DNA of 64,000 bases, taken from contig NZ_RZOY02000005.1 of NCBI RefSeq assembly GCF_004022705.2, forward strand, positions 432,462 through 496,461. Reading direction: 5' to 3'. How positions within the stretch are numbered: position 1 is the first letter of the stretch; each line of letters opens with the position of its first letter. Positions 61,209-64,000 of this stretch are shown one piece after another. This DNA comes from Mesorhizobium sp. M2D.F.Ca.ET.226.01.1.1 (GTDB taxonomy: Bacteria > Pseudomonadota > Alphaproteobacteria > Rhizobiales > Rhizobiaceae). Below the pieces are notes generated by a model. That model made no database searches. It was not told the origin of the DNA and was given only the letters and a program-made list of their open reading frames with translations. Both the position numbers and the translations under genes were made by a program.

Positions 61209-62653
61209 GCGTTCAAAGCGCGGCCATAGGCGTCGAGCACGCTCTCCTTCATCATTTCCGACAGCGTCGGGTGCGGGAAGATCGTGTGCATCAGCTCTTC
61301 CTCGGTGGTCTCCAGGTTCATCGCCACGACAAAACCCTGGATGAGCTCGGTCACCTCGGCGCCTACCATATGCGCGCCGAGCAGCTGCCCGGTCTTCTTG
61401 TCGAAAATGGTCTTGACGAAACCCTGGTCCTCGCCGAGCGCGATGGCCTTGCCGTTGGCGCTGAAGGGGAAGCGGCCGACACGGATGTCCTTGCCCTCGG
61501 CCTTGGCCTTCGCTTCGGTCAGGCCGACCGACGCTACCTGCGGGCTGCAATAGGTGCAGCCGGGGATCTTCAGCTTGTCGATGGCATGCACGCCCGGGAA
61601 ATTGGCTATTTTCTCGATGCAGACGACGCCCTCGTGCTCAGCCTTGTGGGCGAGCATCGGCGGGCCGGCGACGTCGCCTATGGCGTAGACGCCCGGCACA
61701 TTGGTCTTGCCGTAACCGTCAACGACAATACAACCGCGGTCCGTCTTCACGCCGAGCGCTTCGAGCCCCAAGTTTTCGATGTTGCCCTGCACGCCGACGG
61801 CCGAGATCATGCGGTCGGCGGTGATCTTCTCGACCTTGCCGTCTTTCATCTCGACATGAGCGGTGACCGAATTGGCGCCCTTTTCGACTTTGGTCACCTT
61901 GGCCTCGAGGATGATCTTCATCCCCTGCTTCTCGAACTGTTTTTGCGCGAACTTCGAGACCTCGGCGTCCTCGACCGGCATCACCGCGGGCAGCAGCTCT
62001 ACCACCGTCACGTCCGCGCCCATGGTGCGGTAGAAGGAGGCGAACTCGATGCCGATGGCGCCCGAGCCCATGACCAGCAGCGATTTCGGCATTTCCTTGG
62101 GCACCATGGCCTCGAAATAGGTCCAGATCAGCTTGCCGTCCGGCTCGATACCGGGCAGCGCGCGCGGCCGGGCGCCGGTCGCCAGGATGATGTGCTTGGC
62201 CGTGTAGGTGCCCTCGCCCTTGACGCCTTTCGGCACTGGCGGCTGCGGCTCCATCGCCTTCTTCGCCGTCTTCGAAACGACGACCTCACCGGGCTTGGAA
62301 AGCTTGGCCTCGCCCCAGATCACGTCGACCTTGTTCTTCTTCATCAGGAAGCCGACGCCGGTGTTGAGCCGCAGCGACACTTTTCGCGACCGGTCGACCA
62401 CGGCGGCGGTGTCGGGGCTGACCTTGCCGCCTTCCAGCTTCAGGCCGTAGTCCTTGAGGTGGTCCGAATAGTGCATGATCTCGGCCGAGCGTAGCAGCGC
62501 CTTGGTCGGGATACAGCCCCAGTTGAGGCAGATGCCGCCAAGATGCTCGCGCTCGACGATCGCCGTCTTGAAGCCGAGCTGCGCGGAGCGCACCGCAGTG
62601 ACATAGCCGCCGGGGCCTGAGCCGATGATGATGATGTCGTAAGATTCAGCCAC
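61205..62653 (-). CDS. lpdA: Dihydrolipoyl dehydrogenase
   Basis: A 482-residue flavoprotein, the E3 subunit of 2-oxoacid dehydrogenases. FAD motif IIIGSGPGGYV; redox-active disulfide LGGICLNWGCIPTKALL; NAD motif LLVMGSGAIGIEFASFY; C-terminal HTIFPHPTLSEMMKE with the catalytic His. The Lys-rich stretch and length fit the PDH-associated LpdA. Located with E2 and lipA, it supplies the reoxidation of dihydrolipoate. Confidence 0.95.
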   Translation of the reverse strand: MAESYDIIIIGSGPGGYVTAVRSAQLGFKTAIVEREHLGGICLNWGCIPTKALLRSAEIMHYSDHLKDYGLKLEGGKVSPDTAAVVDRSRKVSLRLNTGVGFLMKKNKVDVIWGEAKLSKPGEVVVSKTAKKAMEPQPPVPKGVKGEGTYTAKHIILATGARPRALPGIEPDGKLIWTYFEAMVPKEMPKSLLVMGSGAIGIEFASFYRTMGADVTVVELLPAVMPVEDAEVSKFAQKQFEKQGMKIILEAKVTKVEKGANSVTAHVEMKDGKVEKITADRMISAVGVQGNIENLGLEALGVKTDRGCIVVDGYGKTNVPGVYAIGDVAGPPMLAHKAEHEGVVCIEKIANFPGVHAIDKLKIPGCTYCSPQVASVGLTEAKAKAEGKDIRVGRFPFSANGKAIALGEDQGFVKTIFDKKTGQLLGAHMVGAEVTELIQGFVVAMNLETTEEELMHTIFPHPTLSEMMKESVLDAYGRALNA

Positions 62654-62681
62654 GGGTTTACTCCCTGATCTTTCTGAGGGG

Positions 62682-63320
62682 TTACAGTTCCAGCATCACG
62701 CGCACGAGCGGCGCCAGCGCCTTGCCGATGCGCCGCGTGTTCTCGGCATCGAGATGCACGCCGTCGAGCGGCGTGGTGGTTGCGACGGTGCCGGCGTTGA
62801 AGAAGCCGCAGCCGGCCTCATCGGCAAGCAGCGAATATTGCGGTGCCAGCCGCTTCGAGGCGTCGTCGCCGCCGGCAAACATTTCCTTGAACTCGGCATT
62901 GTCGGTGCGTGTCACGGCGGGGGGCGCGACGAGGAGGATCTGCGGCGCCGGCCAGTCGAACGGATAGTCATGGCCGCGCACGATGTCGATCAGGCGCTGC
63001 ATGCCCTGCTTGGCGGCGACCGGATTGCCGTGGATCCAGGGCTTCATGTCGTTGGCGCCGAGCATGATGACGATGAGGTCGAGCGGCGCATGGCTGGTCA
63101 GGATCGTCGGCAGGACGCGGGCGCCATTGCGATCGGCGCCGGCTAGATGGTCGTCGAAGGCCGTGGTGCGGCCATTGAGTCCTTCGGCGATGACCGCGAC
63201 GTCGCCCCCGAGTTCTGCCCCGAGCACGCTCGGCCAGCGGTCCTCCAGCGCATGGCGGCCGAGGCTGGCGGCATCGTAGCCCCAGGTCAGGGAATCGCCG
63301 TAGCACAGAATTGTCTTCAC
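62682..63320 (-). CDS. SGNH/GDSL hydrolase
   Basis: A 212-residue hydrolase. Block I is ILCYGDSLTWGYD with the nucleophile Ser; block III is IVIMLGANDMKP; block V is DGVHLDAENTRRIG with the catalytic Asp and His. Substrate not known; similar proteins deacylate or deacetylate sugars or lipids. It overlaps the upstream small membrane protein gene by four bases and precedes lpdA. Confidence 0.88.
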   Translation of the reverse strand: MKTILCYGDSLTWGYDAASLGRHALEDRWPSVLGAELGGDVAVIAEGLNGRTTAFDDHLAGADRNGARVLPTILTSHAPLDLIVIMLGANDMKPWIHGNPVAAKQGMQRLIDIVRGHDYPFDWPAPQILLVAPPAVTRTDNAEFKEMFAGGDDASKRLAPQYSLLADEAGCGFFNAGTVATTTPLDGVHLDAENTRRIGKALAPLVRVMLEL

Positions 63321-63742
63321 GCTTTTGCCCCGCTTCTACCAAACCCTGCTGTCGAGCGTTTTAGCCGCCAGCGCACGAACAACCATTGCATGACAATGGC
63401 CACGACGCCGGGCAGGACCAGCCCGGCGACGATCGACAGGTCGCTTGCGGTCGCCCGGTTCTCGGCCGGCACCGAGAACGTCCAGCCGGCGAGCGCGACC
63501 AGAATGATCGCGAAGACAGCAAGCAGCCACCAGAGCATCCGGTCGACCGCCCGGATCGGCTCGGCGCGGAACTGGACCAGAAAGAAGCCGATCGTCACGA
63601 CGATGAGGTTCATCGCCGTCGCCGCGAAGACCAGAATGTATTCTTCCGTCGCGCCGGTGAGCACGGCCAGTTGCTGAACGACCAGCCCGCCGGCGAAGCC
63701 GGAAAGGATGAAGGCGAAAAGGCTGGTGAAGAATTTCCGCAC
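63317..63742 (-). CDS. Small multi-pass membrane protein, uncharacterised
   Basis: A 141-residue protein with four hydrophobic helices (about 5-25, 35-58, 70-90, 105-123) and a basic tail. I do not recognise a family. It lies between the E2 gene and the SGNH hydrolase, 16 bases from the former and overlapping the latter, so all are one transcript. Confidence 0.75.
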   Translation of the reverse strand: MRKFFTSLFAFILSGFAGGLVVQQLAVLTGATEEYILVFAATAMNLIVVTIGFFLVQFRAEPIRAVDRMLWWLLAVFAIILVALAGWTFSVPAENRATASDLSIVAGLVLPGVVAIVMQWLFVRWRLKRSTAGFGRSGAKA

Positions 63743-63758
63743 CGCCTTTTTTCCCTTC

Positions 63759-64000
63759 TTAGACCAGCATGCCCATCGGGTTTTCGATCATACGCTTGAA
63801 GGCGCCGAGCAGTCCGGCCCCGAGCGCGCCGTCGACGGCGCGATGGTCGGTCGACAGCGTCACCGACATCACGTTGGCGATCTTGATTTCGCCGTTCTTC
63901 ACCACCGCCCGCTGCTCGCCGGCGCCGACCGCCAGGATCGTCGCATGCGGCGGGTTGATGACGGCGGCAAAATCCTTGATGCCGAACATGCCGAGATTGG
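63759..64000 (-). CDS. Pyruvate dehydrogenase E2 (dihydrolipoamide acetyltransferase), C-terminal fragment
   Basis: Only the last 80 codons are in the window. MFGIKDFAAVINPPHATILA and the catalytic SVTLSTDHRAVDGALGAGLL with the active-site His and Asp are the end of the E2 catalytic domain, and NPMGMLV is the usual C-terminus. It would be the core of the complex together with lpdA as E3; lipA modifies its lipoyl domain. The rest is beyond the right edge. Confidence 0.9.
   Translation of the reverse strand, partial: NLGMFGIKDFAAVINPPHATILAVGAGEQRAVVKNGEIKIANVMSVTLSTDHRAVDGALGAGLLGAFKRMIENPMGMLV

Noticed and set aside
60693..61550. Long leftward frame of 285 codons around the GlsB gene
   Set aside because: It overlaps glsB and the lpdA end in other frames and has no family features; the short glsB frame explains the region.
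60737..62494. Long rightward frame opposite lpdA
   Set aside because: lpdA is certain on the other strand; the product has no domain.
1..64000. CRISPR array, rRNA operon, nod or nif genes
   Set aside because: No regularly spaced repeats, no rRNA sequence and no recognisable symbiosis genes were seen.

Overview
The window reads as chromosome of an alphaproteobacterium of the order Rhizobiales, most likely Mesorhizobium or a close relative. I judge this from gene content and order, not from a database search. Supporting points are the high GC with GC3-rich codons, the dusB-ntrB-ntrC-ntrY-ntrX-dat-hfq-hflX-mazG block, phosphatidylcholine synthase, the fused ispDF next to a cinA-like gene, the lpdA-lipA-coq10 block, an IalB-family protein, and palindromic intergenic elements of the rhizobial mosaic type.

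Left part (1-17.7 kb), housekeeping and transport: a YejA-like peptide-binding protein cut by the window edge; ialB; hspQ; a UbiH-type monooxygenase; a DUF2182 / DUF1326 / phosphatidylcholine synthase run; a quinone reductase; a complete BMP-type nucleoside ABC transporter operon (ATPase, two permeases, binding protein); an unknown proline-motif protein; rimO; a TerC-family membrane protein; DUF930; a tiny CxxC protein; and a J-domain protein.

Centre (17,748-32,167): an integrated element of about 14.4 kb. Its ends are a 14-bp direct repeat, TGGCGGAGGGAGTG, at 17748-17761 and inside the 3' end of tRNA-Ser(TGA) at 32154-32167. A P4-type tyrosine integrase lies beside the tRNA. The element carries two tightly coupled leftward operons. 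One runs from an AlpA-like regulator to a primase-polymerase/AAA helicase fusion. The other holds nine genes, including a terminase-small-subunit-like protein and a 617-residue phage-like protein. Between and around them are rightward cargo genes: a 51-residue orphan, a serine recombinase, a YfbU protein and a HEPN-like protein. No large terminase, portal, capsid, tail or lysis gene is visible. The content fits a phage satellite better than a prophage. Seven copies of a decamer (TGCGGAACGC or its complement, up to one mismatch) lie just past the 3' end of the primase gene and are a candidate replication origin. This element is my candidate for the undescribed system.

Just outside the element, at 32475, sits a 27-codon gene with a strong ribosome binding site whose peptide resembles rhizobial RiPP leader peptides. 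No maturation enzymes are nearby.

Right part (32.8-64 kb), core chromosome: rlpA, a D-Ala-D-Ala carboxypeptidase relative with two of three active-site motifs lost, tmk, holB, metG, tatD and an MBL hydrolase form a rightward run. Then come an LprI-like protein, a PUA-like unknown, an aldose-1-epimerase relative, a Bax-inhibitor protein, an ECF sigma/anti-sigma pair, an aromatic aminotransferase, mazG, hflX-hfq, a D-amino-acid aminotransferase, ntrX-ntrY-ntrC-ntrB-dusB, ispDF, a cinA-like gene, coq10, lipA, glsB, lpdA, an SGNH hydrolase, a small membrane protein and the C-terminus of the pyruvate dehydrogenase E2 subunit at the right edge. The ntr block couples nitrogen sensing to transcription. 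The lpdA/lipA/E2 block supplies and uses lipoate.
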